From positions 1 through 32,760 of the forward strand of contig CALWQP010000034.1 of assembly GCA_944383695.1 (NCBI GenBank): a stretch of 32,760 bases of DNA, given 5' to 3'. The notes under the pieces were generated by a model. The model did not search any database, had not been told where the DNA came from, and saw only the letters and a program-made list of their open reading frames with translations. The stretch is from an uncultured Mediterraneibacter sp. (GTDB lineage Bacteria > Bacillota > Clostridia > Lachnospirales > Lachnospiraceae). This document shows, piece after piece, positions 24,501 through 31,328 of the stretch. Position 1 is the first letter of the stretch. Each line of letters begins with the position of its first letter. A program made the translations under genes and the position numbers.

Positions 24501-27304
24501 TTAAAATTCTGTTTGCTACCCGTCTTATCTGTATAATGAATCTGCAGCTGATACCCTCTAAGGTTGGTAGTCTTACTATCCAGCTGTGGCTGAACAATGT
24601 AGTTTTCAATTCCATCATATTTAAGAACAAGATCTCCACTTGACGACGTAGGAGTATAATACTTGCTTCCCTGATCATCATAATATCCCACACTGTACTG
24701 CACCGGCTGGGAGTCTACGTTCAGGATGGCGGCCGGCGATGTTGTTGTATTCGTCGCGCCATTCATGTTGATTGTCACCCGATATTCATAGCGATAAAAA
24801 TCACCAAAAGAAGTTGAACCAGGTCTGGTTAATCCTATGTAGCTCACACTTGAAGTCACGCCTGAAATTCCGGTAACCGTGACATTAGGCTTACTGTACC
24901 CATCTAGGATGTCAATCCCCATGGTGACATAGTTAGCGGTAGAGACTGAACTATTATGCTCGCCTCCTCTAAACTCCTCTTGCCAGAACTCCATCCCTGA
25001 AAAAAACCGACGATATAAATTTATCTGGGTCGTGTTTTTCCCTGCCCGGTATTTAATATAGCTTCCCTTAATCCTACCCAACAAAGTAGTAGTCGTAGTT
25101 CCGCTCGTACTGCCACTCCCTTCTACCACACCGCCGGTAAGGTTGCTAATGATAGAACTCTGTGCGGTAGATATCTGATTATAGATGATTTTCCAGTCTG
25201 TTACGATACCACTGACAGTGATATCATAGGTATACCACTGGGGAGGACTAGCGTAGTTTGATCCAAATCCCTGATTTAGCAGAACGTTATATGGGTCAGT
25301 CGCATTACTACTATTCGCCGCATGGCATACGATCTTTATATGACCGCCGCCCGGCAGATCCTCCTCCACTGATTGGCCCGCTGTTCTCGGCAGATTAAAT
25401 GTATGTCGGGTAAAGTTTTCAGTCTGATATTGTCCGCCAGCTTCATACACGTCAAGATCTACACTTAAGGGTGGATATTGCCACATAGGTATCACACCTC
25501 TTCCCACTTCCAGCCGCAACTCAACCGTTCCGCCCGGAACTGTCTCACCGAGAACAACCGGTACATTGGTGACAGTGCCACTTCGGTTTTCATAGATCGT
25601 ATTGATTACCTGTTCCGAAACATTTGCACCATCTACTTGGAATTGCTGGCTGCTATTCTTTAAAGCGCCCCTGTACTCCATTGTTGTGTGTTTGTCGCGC
25701 TCGGAATTATTCAGCTTCCACGCTTCCATGTTTAAGTAGGGCTTACCACCGCTTTGGTAAGTTCCAAATCCGCCGTAACCAGCGCTTTCCCCGCTACGAT
25801 TAGTATACTGTAATCGCTCCGGTTCACCGGTCGTATAAGCATTTGAGGTCTTGCTGATCGTGTAGAACCGGGTCGCGCCCATCTCATGCTGCTGAAACTG
25901 ATCGCTTCGGCCTCCGCTGGTCGTTCCCAGTCCAAACCAGATCACGTTATCTCCATCATCATTATAGGATGTGCCTGTCAGGCTGAAAGCGACATCCCCC
26001 GCCGGCATCTGAAAGATGACGCGGTATCGTCCGGTATTGCCGTCAATCAGCTCTGCTTTATTAACCGGTGGGTTTTGCGTATTTTCAGGAGGTCTTGCCG
26101 TTCTTTCTAAACTCCATTCTCCGCTGTACCCACTTGCTCCTGAAGTTGCAGTTGCTGCAGCCTTCGCCCACCACCAGCCGTCACTCAACGTCATGGTTGC
26201 CACGACCCATGTGCCCTCTTTTGCACTGAACTGGTTAGTGCTATTTTGAACCTGTTCCGCACCTGAGATATCCAGTTCGAAATCGGCATTCGCACTGGTC
26301 GTTATCGTATATGTCTGCGTTGCGGTCAGTTCATAATAGAAACGGATGTCCACTCCATCTGGGATCAGATAACCTACTTTGATATTATCCGAAACGTCAT
26401 CTGTACCGCTTCCGCCATTGTTTTCATCAATCGCTTTGGTGGTATAATACCAGTCATACTTTTGAGTAGTAGTATTATAGAGTGGGTACAAGCCCGACAG
26501 CTCCACCATATTTTCAGGTGCGTTTGTGTAAACAAAAGCAGCCTTTGTAAATCTTCTTTCCGGCGTTCCTACATAGTCTGGTACGCTTTCTGTATCTCCG
26601 TTGATCAAAGACCCACCCAGGAAATAAACCTTCTCGCCATTCGAGTTCAGATTTACTGTGACGCTCTCAGCTGCATACTGTTTCACTTCAATCTGCGCCT
26701 CAGTCGTTGTCACAGCCCGCGTCTCCGCAAGGGACTGTTCCAGCACGGACAGCTCTACTGCCGTGGGCGTTTCTCCTGCATCTGCCTGCTGCGTGTTCTC
26801 CGCTGCCTCTGTACTCGATGCTGTCGACGCCTGTCCACTCCGTGTTTCCTTCCCTGATGCCGACTGTTCTTTCTTAGCAGACGCTGCCTGCGTTTCTTCT
26901 GCTGCCGCAGCGATCTGGTCCACCTGCACGGTTACCTTCTCCTCTTTATCGATCTGCTTTCCAGTCTGGGAAGCGGTCTCCTGATAAGTCAGAGTGTATG
27001 TATATGTCCCGTTTTCGGTAACTGCTGCCTCAAAGCCAGAAGGATCAGAAGTATTTCCCTCCACATCCTTTAGCTCTCCCAAGGTAACCCCTGTTCTCAA
27101 GCTATCCGTATTTCCTTTCAGGAAGGCCTGGCTCTTGTCGTGGGAGTAACTGACTTCAATCCTGTAGCCGCTGGTCTCCTGTGCGAATACTGAGTTCAGA
27201 AGCGAAATATCAAATCCTGTAAGGAAGGTCGCTGCGATCACAAGTACCGCCAATAGCCTGCTCCATATATGCCTTTCACTTTTCCTGTTTCTATGTTTTT
27301 TCAT
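21539..27304 (-). CDS. Giant secreted adhesin-like protein of cassette 2, probable fibre tip
   Basis: A 1921-residue protein. An in-frame ATG lies at 27325, but AGGAGGTGA sits 8 nt before the ATG at 27304, which is therefore preferred. Order: signal peptide (about 13-42), an extra N-terminal beta domain missing in cassette 1, an Ala/Glu/Thr-rich linker, a long beta-rich region paralogous to the cassette 1 protein (shared F-Y-Y-E-L block), three repeated C-terminal modules with I-I-A-W-T-E-A-N, V-Y-V-W-N-E-S-N and I-Y-A-W-T-G-A-N strands, and a final domain starting H-Y-P-K-Q-I-A-M-M-D-N (about 1773) and ending H-F-V-F-S. There is no C-terminal anchor. The frame is open throughout, so the gene is intact though its promoter faces away. 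Confidence 0.88.
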   Translation of the reverse strand: MKKHRNRKSERHIWSRLLAVLVIAATFLTGFDISLLNSVFAQETSGYRIEVSYSHDKSQAFLKGNTDSLRTGVTLGELKDVEGNTSDPSGFEAAVTENGTYTYTLTYQETASQTGKQIDKEEKVTVQVDQIAAAAEETQAASAKKEQSASGKETRSGQASTASSTEAAENTQQADAGETPTAVELSVLEQSLAETRAVTTTEAQIEVKQYAAESVTVNLNSNGEKVYFLGGSLINGDTESVPDYVGTPERRFTKAAFVYTNAPENMVELSGLYPLYNTTTQKYDWYYTTKAIDENNGGSGTDDVSDNIKVGYLIPDGVDIRFYYELTATQTYTITTSANADFELDISGAEQVQNSTNQFSAKEGTWVVATMTLSDGWWWAKAAATATSGASGYSGEWSLERTARPPENTQNPPVNKAELIDGNTGRYRVIFQMPAGDVAFSLTGTSYNDDGDNVIWFGLGTTSGGRSDQFQQHEMGATRFYTISKTSNAYTTGEPERLQYTNRSGESAGYGGFGTYQSGGKPYLNMEAWKLNNSERDKHTTMEYRGALKNSSQQFQVDGANVSEQVINTIYENRSGTVTNVPVVLGETVPGGTVELRLEVGRGVIPMWQYPPLSVDLDVYEAGGQYQTENFTRHTFNLPRTAGQSVEEDLPGGGHIKIVCHAANSSNATDPYNVLLNQGFGSNYASPPQWYTYDITVSGIVTDWKIIYNQISTAQSSIISNLTGGVVEGSGSTSGTTTTTLLGRIKGSYIKYRAGKNTTQINLYRRFFSGMEFWQEEFRGGEHNSSVSTANYVTMGIDILDGYSKPNVTVTGISGVTSSVSYIGLTRPGSTSFGDFYRYEYRVTINMNGATNTTTSPAAILNVDSQPVQYSVGYYDDQGSKYYTPTSSSGDLVLKYDGIENYIVQPQLDSKTTNLRGYQLQIHYTDKTGSKQNFNINYNSIYGGSETLWLPGSMLDVRKIYSYMETPGSVKLADGVANYEIRLVPQQAQDGQSAWLVGGVGFTTYQQTDWFALNDGERSYDSVTEENKKIALGGQNTRYRDGYSNSEVVFGNYPNVLDTGGETYLLDEDRSKLSGTTGGSRAIVGEFYYLNAAQIEIKVDSEVNSASGFSAAKAAIDAWNQANGETWYTGVNGGPNQTADLSSIALPDEVTTQSGKTYEKVGWRIVKNPSQPVSNAGNLYQYAGITTSLNLYTLGTNAGDTETAGRDAWNAIFGSGVGNNRTAGSGKVILTPYYESGIKKVTLENDTTTGDGLNTVYTTVPVETGTNHTFEVIAKFKYDDTAENFKKIKDESKLFVALYEQANASNGDADGTGGFSFVKGSSNVTPPSAASSLVSDPVISDMNATDKTFTVTFTVTDEMNLTTDNGYLNYNHKDYQIIAWTEANEATSFTGSGAVPTSLGDVEDFNKVPQVRNKIYVQKPITVTTGYDTRTEKFYEDTGSFTTSFDYDTRPEFTGSNDTVNYAIYRIQGNNGTPRICEAGTIGLTSDNDVERKTGNIFYGTVASVASTLADGHIKLTIGLNNTENVTGSVYKVYVWNESNGDVSVFSGNNIIQAYKNSDAELDGYPLSSIKVLKIPKVYTNGTVDISQTTINKMFYDGDKLPASASFTLEGNGTTKETIIKLLTEADNVGELKVALYKVNPSGKGEQRYQMFALAKSNGTVVTADGQYTLNTVYKAGGIEDASITVSGNKDFTVTFAKTGGEYEWDDGASYYIYAWTGANAKDDQLPGRFGQTSSSVIKVENVDIETANGLIPSVKTSMLGILADEHFGEIIHYPKQIAMMDNVKPNNKHIFSANQKITMTPLKVQEGGQMVDAEVPNPDSGVDVVIEEIRDNQDVENSIQVSRTVGGSDETINLTCFLGTIEPGNAPKISTDGKVGTLHFANQQNELSLYFRSSTPPDVADGAPFTGQIHFVFSKSASGN

Positions 27305-27331
27305 CTTTCTCACCTCCTTTCTCATGCCTTT

Positions 27332-27847
27332 CTATTCATCTCTTTGATTGATAAATTCTTCACCATTGTCTGCATTAATCCATACCTGATATGTTTCATT
27401 ATTCTTAGTCGCATGTACGGCCCAGTATTTTGTACCTTCATATTCTCTGATATCGGCTGATTCAATCTGCGTTTCTTCCCCGAAGCTTTCCCGAACGAGA
27501 TCATAAGTTTCCTCCCTTTTTATCTTTACGGATACTTCTTCTTCAAGGATGCTCCCGATATCCACAGATACTGTACCGTCTTCCAGTACACTTACTCCGG
27601 TCTGGGATTCCACTGCTTCCTTTTCTTCTTCTGTATACTCTGTCTTAATCTCCCCAGCCTCGCCAGTATCACCGCTGGACGTATCCCCAGTGTCTTTCCC
27701 ACCGCTGTCAGCCTCACTCTGACTGTCCGATACGCCCTTACCCAGCGGGCTGGTTCCATGCTGTATATATATTCCAATCCCGACTGCCAGCATCACAACC
27801 GATGCCGCCAGGGCAGACAGAGCCAGCGTCTTTTTCCGTTGTTTCAT
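27332..27847 (-). CDS. Membrane-anchored PepSY-domain protein of cassette 2
   Basis: A 171-residue protein with one N-terminal helix (about 9-28), a Ser/Asp/Gly-rich linker, an E-E-E-K-E-A-V-E-S-Q-T-G-V block shared with cassette 1 and a PepSY-like C-terminus ending Y-Q-V-W-I-N-A-D-N-G-E-E-F-I. It lies between the Rrf2 and giant genes as in cassette 1. The constant pairing with the giant gene suggests a role in its export or folding. Confidence 0.88.
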   Translation of the reverse strand: MKQRKKTLALSALAASVVMLAVGIGIYIQHGTSPLGKGVSDSQSEADSGGKDTGDTSSGDTGEAGEIKTEYTEEEKEAVESQTGVSVLEDGTVSVDIGSILEEEVSVKIKREETYDLVRESFGEETQIESADIREYEGTKYWAVHATKNNETYQVWINADNGEEFINQRDE

Positions 27848-27881
27848 CTATATCCGCCTTTCTGTTTCTTTTCTGTTTCTG

Positions 27882-28388
27882 TCAGCATATCAATGCCCCT
27901 CGCTGCTCCTCTTTCTCCTGCTGTTCCTTCTGCTCTTTTATCTCGTCCGGGCCTTTGATGATTCTCTTCTCAATCTCTTCCTCGCTCATCTCCTCCAGAA
28001 GGATCGCGATCGTTACGCCCCTTAAGAAGTTCTCCCACTTCCTTTGCATCACCGAATAGCACTTGTGTACGCTACAGTAGCGCATCGCGCCCCGGCCACA
28101 GTAGCCTTCCTCTTCCAGACAACGGTTGAGGACAACAGTGCCTTCCACCAGCAGGACCACGTCATAGAGCCGTATGTTCTCCGGCGGTCTGCCAAGACTG
28201 TAACCGCCATACTGCCCTCTGTGGGTTACGATCAGTCCTTCGTTGCGGAGCGCCAGCCCTATGCGGTTTAAGTATTTCTCTGGTATGTCCATCGCTTCCG
28301 CGATCTCAGCGATGGGCACGACCCCTCCGTTCTCCGCCAGATACATCAGGGCGCGGACGGCATAGTCCGTCGTCAGTTTCAGCTGCAT
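27882..28388 (-). CDS. Rrf2-family transcriptional regulator with four-cysteine cluster (cassette 2)
   Basis: A 168-residue protein. The start at 28388 (M-Q-L-K-L-T-T-D-Y-A-V-R) is chosen over an in-frame ATG at 28442 because it matches the Rrf2 opening and the cassette 1 protein and has GAGAGG upstream. The winged-helix region is nearly the same as in cassette 1, including the N-R-[LI]-G-L-A-L-R recognition-helix area, so both proteins may bind the same DNA. The cluster C-x6-C-x7-C-x4-C is kept (about residues 90-110). The C-terminal tail differs (Q-E-K-E-E-Q-rich). In the present orientation its gene is cut off from its promoter. Confidence 0.9.
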   Translation of the reverse strand: MQLKLTTDYAVRALMYLAENGGVVPIAEIAEAMDIPEKYLNRIGLALRNEGLIVTHRGQYGGYSLGRPPENIRLYDVVLLVEGTVVLNRCLEEEGYCGRGAMRYCSVHKCYSVMQRKWENFLRGVTIAILLEEMSEEEIEKRIIKGPDEIKEQKEQQEKEEQRGALIC

Positions 28389-28483
28389 AGTCCTTTTCCT
28401 CTCTATAAAAAATGCAGGATATTCCGTTACCCGGTCTGACACCTTTATTTATATCCAATTTATCAGGTATCAGTTAACCTTAT

Positions 28484-28509
28484 AAAAAACACAACTGCCC
28501 ATGCAGGTG
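28484..28509 (-). promoter_or_regulatory. Leader hairpin with T6 tract, possible attenuator (cassette 2)
   Basis: CACCTGC and GCAGTTG pair with one mismatch around ATGG, followed by TGTTTTTT on the minus strand. It matches 16824-16848 in position. In the present OFF orientation a longer competing stem is available (28491-28581). Confidence 0.4.
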
Positions 28510-28581
28510 TCATCCGGCCGGCACCACATAACTGCGGTTATGTGGTGTCCATCACGCCAGATCAGCTCCATGGGCAGTTGT
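28491..28581 (-). terminator. Orientation-specific terminator-like stem spanning the left inversion site (cassette 2, OFF state)
   Basis: A 13-nt arm outside the segment (28491-28503) is perfectly complementary to a 13-nt arm inside it (28569-28581), with the left inversion site hairpin in the loop. On the minus strand the outer arm is followed by GTGTTTTTT. Readthrough from the recombinase gene could therefore be stopped before the Rrf2 gene. Inversion would turn the inner arm around and abolish the stem. Confidence 0.55.
28523..28546. repeat. Left inversion site of cassette 2
   Basis: Arms ACCACATAAC and GTTATGTGGT are the same as in cassette 1, but the core is TGCG instead of TTCT. It pairs with the inverted copy at 28786-28809. 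Confidence 0.9.
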
Positions 28582-28677
28582 AAGTTCCATCACTAATATA
28601 AAAAACACAGAACAAAGGCATAAAAAGAAATCCTTATCTGTTTTTCACGACAAAAAACGGAAAAGGATGACTTTTTA

Positions 28678-28693
28678 TTGTCAAATTTGACAA
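28678..28693. promoter_or_regulatory. Palindrome upstream of the cassette 2 promoter, possible operator
   Basis: A perfect 16-bp palindrome, TTGTCAAATTTGACAA, 24 bp upstream of the -35 and inside the invertible segment, so it moves with the promoter. Candidate binding site for the Rrf2 protein or another regulator; unproven. Confidence 0.45.
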
Positions 28694-28717
28694 AATCAAA
28701 AAAAATTCACTTGCCTC

Positions 28718-28746
28718 TTGCAAAAACAAGTCGACTCATATACAAT
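28718..28746 (+). promoter_or_regulatory. Sigma-A promoter inside the invertible segment (cassette 2, away from operon)
   Basis: TTGCAA (28718-28723) and TACAAT (28741-28746) are 17 bp apart on the plus strand. Transcription would start near 28753 and meet the right inversion site, a terminator-like hairpin, within about 35 nt. Confidence 0.8.
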
Positions 28747-28785
28747 GTAATAAACGATTATCTATGTAGATCATCCATTCGGTAT

Positions 28786-28809
28786 ACCACATAACCGCAG
28801 TTATGTGGC
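28786..28809. repeat. Right inversion site of cassette 2, doubling as plus-strand terminator
   Basis: Inverted copy of the left site with core CGCA. It matches 23 of 24 positions; only the outermost base (28809) is C instead of T. On the plus strand the stem is followed by TTTTTATTT, an intrinsic terminator form facing the recombinase gene. Confidence 0.85.
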
Positions 28810-28836
28810 TTTTTATTTCCCCTCATATTATCCCCT

Positions 28837-29661
28837 TCATATCACCAGCCCCAGGGCATCCATATGACGGCGGGGCTCCCGATCGGTGGACATGGTGTAG
28901 ATCCTCGTAGTATCTATGCTGCTGTGCCCTAAGATATCTGCCAGCCTGGCAATGTCTTTGTCTACCTTGTAAAAGCACCGGGCAAACAAATGCCGCAGGT
29001 TATGGGGGAATACCTTCTGCCGGGCCACGCCCGCGTCTTTGCACAGGGCTTTCATCATCTTCCAGATGTTTGACCGGTCCAGTGGGTTGCCGTTTTTCGT
29101 AATGAACACCGGGCCGGATGAAATGCCGTTTTTCCGAAGATACTGTCTGAGGGCTTTTCTCAGCTTGCCGGAGATAAGGATAACACGTATCTTGCCCTCG
29201 AGCCGGATGACTGCTTCTCCCTGATACACGGCTTCGGCGGTGATATATTTCAGCTCAGACACCCGGATTCCTGTGCCGCAGATGGTCTCCAGGAGCAGCC
29301 GAAGCTTCTCGTTTTTCCTATGCTCTGCCGCTTCCAGCAGACGAAAGTACTCCGCCTTGGTCAGCTCCTTTTCCCGGGGAAGGAAGGGCCGCTTCTGCAC
29401 ACGCAGCCGCTTCACCCGCAGATCATCTCGTCCCAGGAATGTAAAAAATCCGTTTAACGCTGCCAGCTTGACGTTGGTACTGCTGGCACGGTGCTTCGTC
29501 TGAAGCTCCTCTTTGTACTGGAGCACCAGTTCTCTTGTGAGTTCGTTTCCCTCAGCGAATCTTAAAAAGTGAAGAATATCCCTTTCGTACTGCCGCCGGG
29601 TAGCCTCGCTTTTTTCTTCCTGCTCTAAATATGCAATGTATGATTTTACAGTTTCCTCCAT
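28837..29661 (-). CDS. Tyrosine recombinase (site-specific invertase) of cassette 2
   Basis: A 274-residue recombinase closely paralogous to 17154-17978. It keeps G-T-G-I-R-V-S-E-L, H-N-L-R-H, L-G-H-S-S-I-D-T-T-R-I-Y with the tyrosine nucleophile, so it should be active. AGGAGG lies 8 nt before the ATG. It ends 27 bp from the right inversion site. Most differences from recombinase 1 are scattered and conservative, which fits both enzymes recognising the shared 10-bp arms; specificity would then depend on the cores or on proximity. Its promoter resembles that of recombinase 1. Confidence 0.93.
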   Translation of the reverse strand: MEETVKSYIAYLEQEEKSEATRRQYERDILHFLRFAEGNELTRELVLQYKEELQTKHRASSTNVKLAALNGFFTFLGRDDLRVKRLRVQKRPFLPREKELTKAEYFRLLEAAEHRKNEKLRLLLETICGTGIRVSELKYITAEAVYQGEAVIRLEGKIRVILISGKLRKALRQYLRKNGISSGPVFITKNGNPLDRSNIWKMMKALCKDAGVARQKVFPHNLRHLFARCFYKVDKDIARLADILGHSSIDTTRIYTMSTDREPRRHMDALGLVI

Positions 29662-29694
29662 ATATAGTGCCTCCTGTTTTTCTCTTTTTGATAT

Positions 29695-29723
29695 ATTATC
29701 CCCGATTCAAAGAAGAAAAACAG
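29695..29723 (-). promoter_or_regulatory. Promoter of recombinase 2
   Basis: CTGTTT (29718-29723) and GATAAT (29695-29700) are 17 bp apart on the minus strand, within the AATCGGGGATAATATAT block also found before recombinase 1. Confidence 0.6.
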
Positions 29724-29745
29724 GCGTCCTCGCAATATTCAAGGC

Positions 29746-29786
29746 AAAAAATACAGCACCACAGACAAATACCGTCTGTGATGCCG
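29746..29786 (-). terminator. Intrinsic terminator of pgi
   Basis: On the minus strand GCATCACAGAC and GTCTGTGGTGC form an 11-bp stem (one G-U), extendable by two pairs, around GGTATTT, followed by TGTATTTTTT. It lies about 30 nt after the pgi stop. Confidence 0.85.
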
Positions 29787-29818
29787 TATCGTATGCCAAG
29801 ACTACATTGCATATATAA

Positions 29819-31165
29819 TTACAGTCTTTTAAGAAGAGCTTCTCTTTCCTCTTCATATCCCGGTTTTCCGAGCAGGGCAAACATGTTCTTCTTATAGCTC
29901 TCAACTCCCGGCTGGTTGAACGGATTGACGCCGAGTAAATATCCGCTCAGGCCGCATGCGAACTCAAAGAAGTAGAACAGCTGTCCCAGGTAGAACTCAT
30001 TCTGCTCCGGGATTTTCACGATCAGATTCGGAACATTGCCGTCAGTGTGTGCAAGGATTGTTCCATTCATTGCGCTCTTATTGATAAAGTCAACATTCTT
30101 TCCCGCAAGATAGTTCAGTCCGTCCATATCTACCGGCTCTTCATTGATGACGATCTCTTCCCTGGACTTTTCTACATTGAGAACAGTCTCGAACAGGATT
30201 CTGTTTCCGTCCTGGATGAACTGACCCATGGAGTGAAGATCTGTGGTCAGGTCTACGGATGCCGGGAAGATGCCCTTCTGGTCCTTGCCCTCACTCTCAC
30301 CGTAGAGCTGTTTCCACCACTCAGACACATAATGAAGGCTGGGCTCATAGTTTGCCAGCACTTCCACTGTCTTGCCCTTGCGGAGAAGGATATTTCGGAT
30401 CGCTGCATACTGCATTGCGTCGTTGTCTGCAAAATCATTCTCAAGCGCTGCCTTTCTTCCTGCTGCCGCGCCCTCCATCAATCTGTCGATATCCGCGCCG
30501 CTGACTGCGATCGGGAGAAGGCCTACTGCTGTGAGGACTGAGAAGCGGCCTCCCACATCATCCGGTACGACAAAGGATTCATATCCTTCCTCTGTGGCCA
30601 GGTTCTTAAGCGCTCCCCGCGCTTTGTCCGTGGTCGCATAAATCCTCTTCGCCGCCTCTTCTTTGCCGTACTTCTTCTCCAGCAGCTCCTTGAATACGCG
30701 GAAAGCGATGGCAGGCTCAGTGGTCGTTCCTGACTTGGAGATCATGTTGATGGAAAAATCACGGTCTCCCACCACGTCGATCAGGTCTTTGATATACGTG
30801 CTGCTGATGCTGTTTCCCACATAATAAATCTCCGGTGCTTTCCGTATATCCTTTGACACTACATTTGCAAACGAGTGGCCAAGGAACTCGATAGCCGCCC
30901 TTGCTCCAAGGTAAGAACCGCCGATACCGATCACCAGCAGGACTTCTGAATCCTGACGGATTTTTTCAGCCGCTTTCTTGATGCGCGCGAACTCTTCTTT
31001 GTCATAGTCTACCGGAAGATCGATCCATCCCAGAAAATCATTCCCCGCTCCGGTCCTTGCGAGCAGCTTGTCCTTTGCCTGAGCGGCAAGCTCGCTCATA
31101 TACTGCATCTCGTGCTCCTGCACAAAACCACATGCTTTTGAATAGTCAAATGTTACTTTGCTCAT
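29819..31165 (-). CDS. pgi: Glucose-6-phosphate isomerase
   Basis: A 448-residue cytosolic enzyme interconverting glucose-6-phosphate and fructose-6-phosphate in glycolysis and gluconeogenesis. Length is usual for the short Firmicutes type. It shows I-G-G-S-Y-L-G-A-R (81-89), the phosphate-binding S-K-S-G-T-T-T-E (143-150), [10 protein letters not shown] (203-212), the catalytic glutamate of G-E-S-E-G-K (E290), H311 in D-L-H-S-M-G-Q and K425 in [16 protein letters not shown] precedes the ATG. It is a single-gene unit with its own promoter and terminator, and marks the housekeeping flank to the right of the cassettes. Confidence 0.97.
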   Translation of the reverse strand: MSKVTFDYSKACGFVQEHEMQYMSELAAQAKDKLLARTGAGNDFLGWIDLPVDYDKEEFARIKKAAEKIRQDSEVLLVIGIGGSYLGARAAIEFLGHSFANVVSKDIRKAPEIYYVGNSISSTYIKDLIDVVGDRDFSINMISKSGTTTEPAIAFRVFKELLEKKYGKEEAAKRIYATTDKARGALKNLATEEGYESFVVPDDVGGRFSVLTAVGLLPIAVSGADIDRLMEGAAAGRKAALENDFADNDAMQYAAIRNILLRKGKTVEVLANYEPSLHYVSEWWKQLYGESEGKDQKGIFPASVDLTTDLHSMGQFIQDGNRILFETVLNVEKSREEIVINEEPVDMDGLNYLAGKNVDFINKSAMNGTILAHTDGNVPNLIVKIPEQNEFYLGQLFYFFEFACGLSGYLLGVNPFNQPGVESYKKNMFALLGKPGYEEEREALLKRL

Positions 31166-31243
31166 TATGATCCTTCCTCTCTGATATCACTTGTCATCAT
31201 TTGAAGTCCGGCGCCGTTTGTCCGACTGTCTCCGAGACTCTAT

Positions 31244-31276
31244 GCACATTTTACCAAATGTGCATTTCTTATTCAA
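31244..31276 (-). promoter_or_regulatory. pgi promoter overlapping a palindromic operator candidate
   Basis: TTGAAT (31271-31276) and TAAAAT (31248-31253) are 17 bp apart on the minus strand. A 20-bp dyad, GCACATTT and AAATGTGC around 4 nt (31244-31263), covers the -10 and much of the spacer, as expected of a repressor site. No U tract follows it in the direction of the upstream gene, so a terminator is less likely. Confidence 0.6.
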
Positions 31277-31328
31277 GTAAAATACAGAGTTCTCAGAACC
31301 GCTGCTGGAAACGTTTGGTATCTGCAGC

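Larger units (their letters stand above)
28547..28785. promoter_or_regulatory. Invertible promoter segment of cassette 2, OFF orientation
   Basis: 239 bp between inverted 24-bp sites. Its promoter lies on the plus strand and points at the recombinase gene, away from the operon. The block shared with cassette 1 (TTTGCCTCTTGC-like through the -10 and on to TCTATGTAGATCATCCATTCGG) is on the opposite strand here, which shows the segment is flipped relative to cassette 1. No coding frame of note. Confidence 0.88.

Noticed and set aside
27305-27325. Upstream ATG (27325) as start of the cassette 2 giant gene
   Set aside because: The perfect AGGAGGTGA lies between the two ATGs and is correctly spaced only for 27304.
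28389-28442. Extended N-terminus of the cassette 2 Rrf2 protein from 28442
   Set aside because: The extra 18 residues are absent from cassette 1 and from the normal Rrf2 opening, and GAGAGG serves the later ATG.
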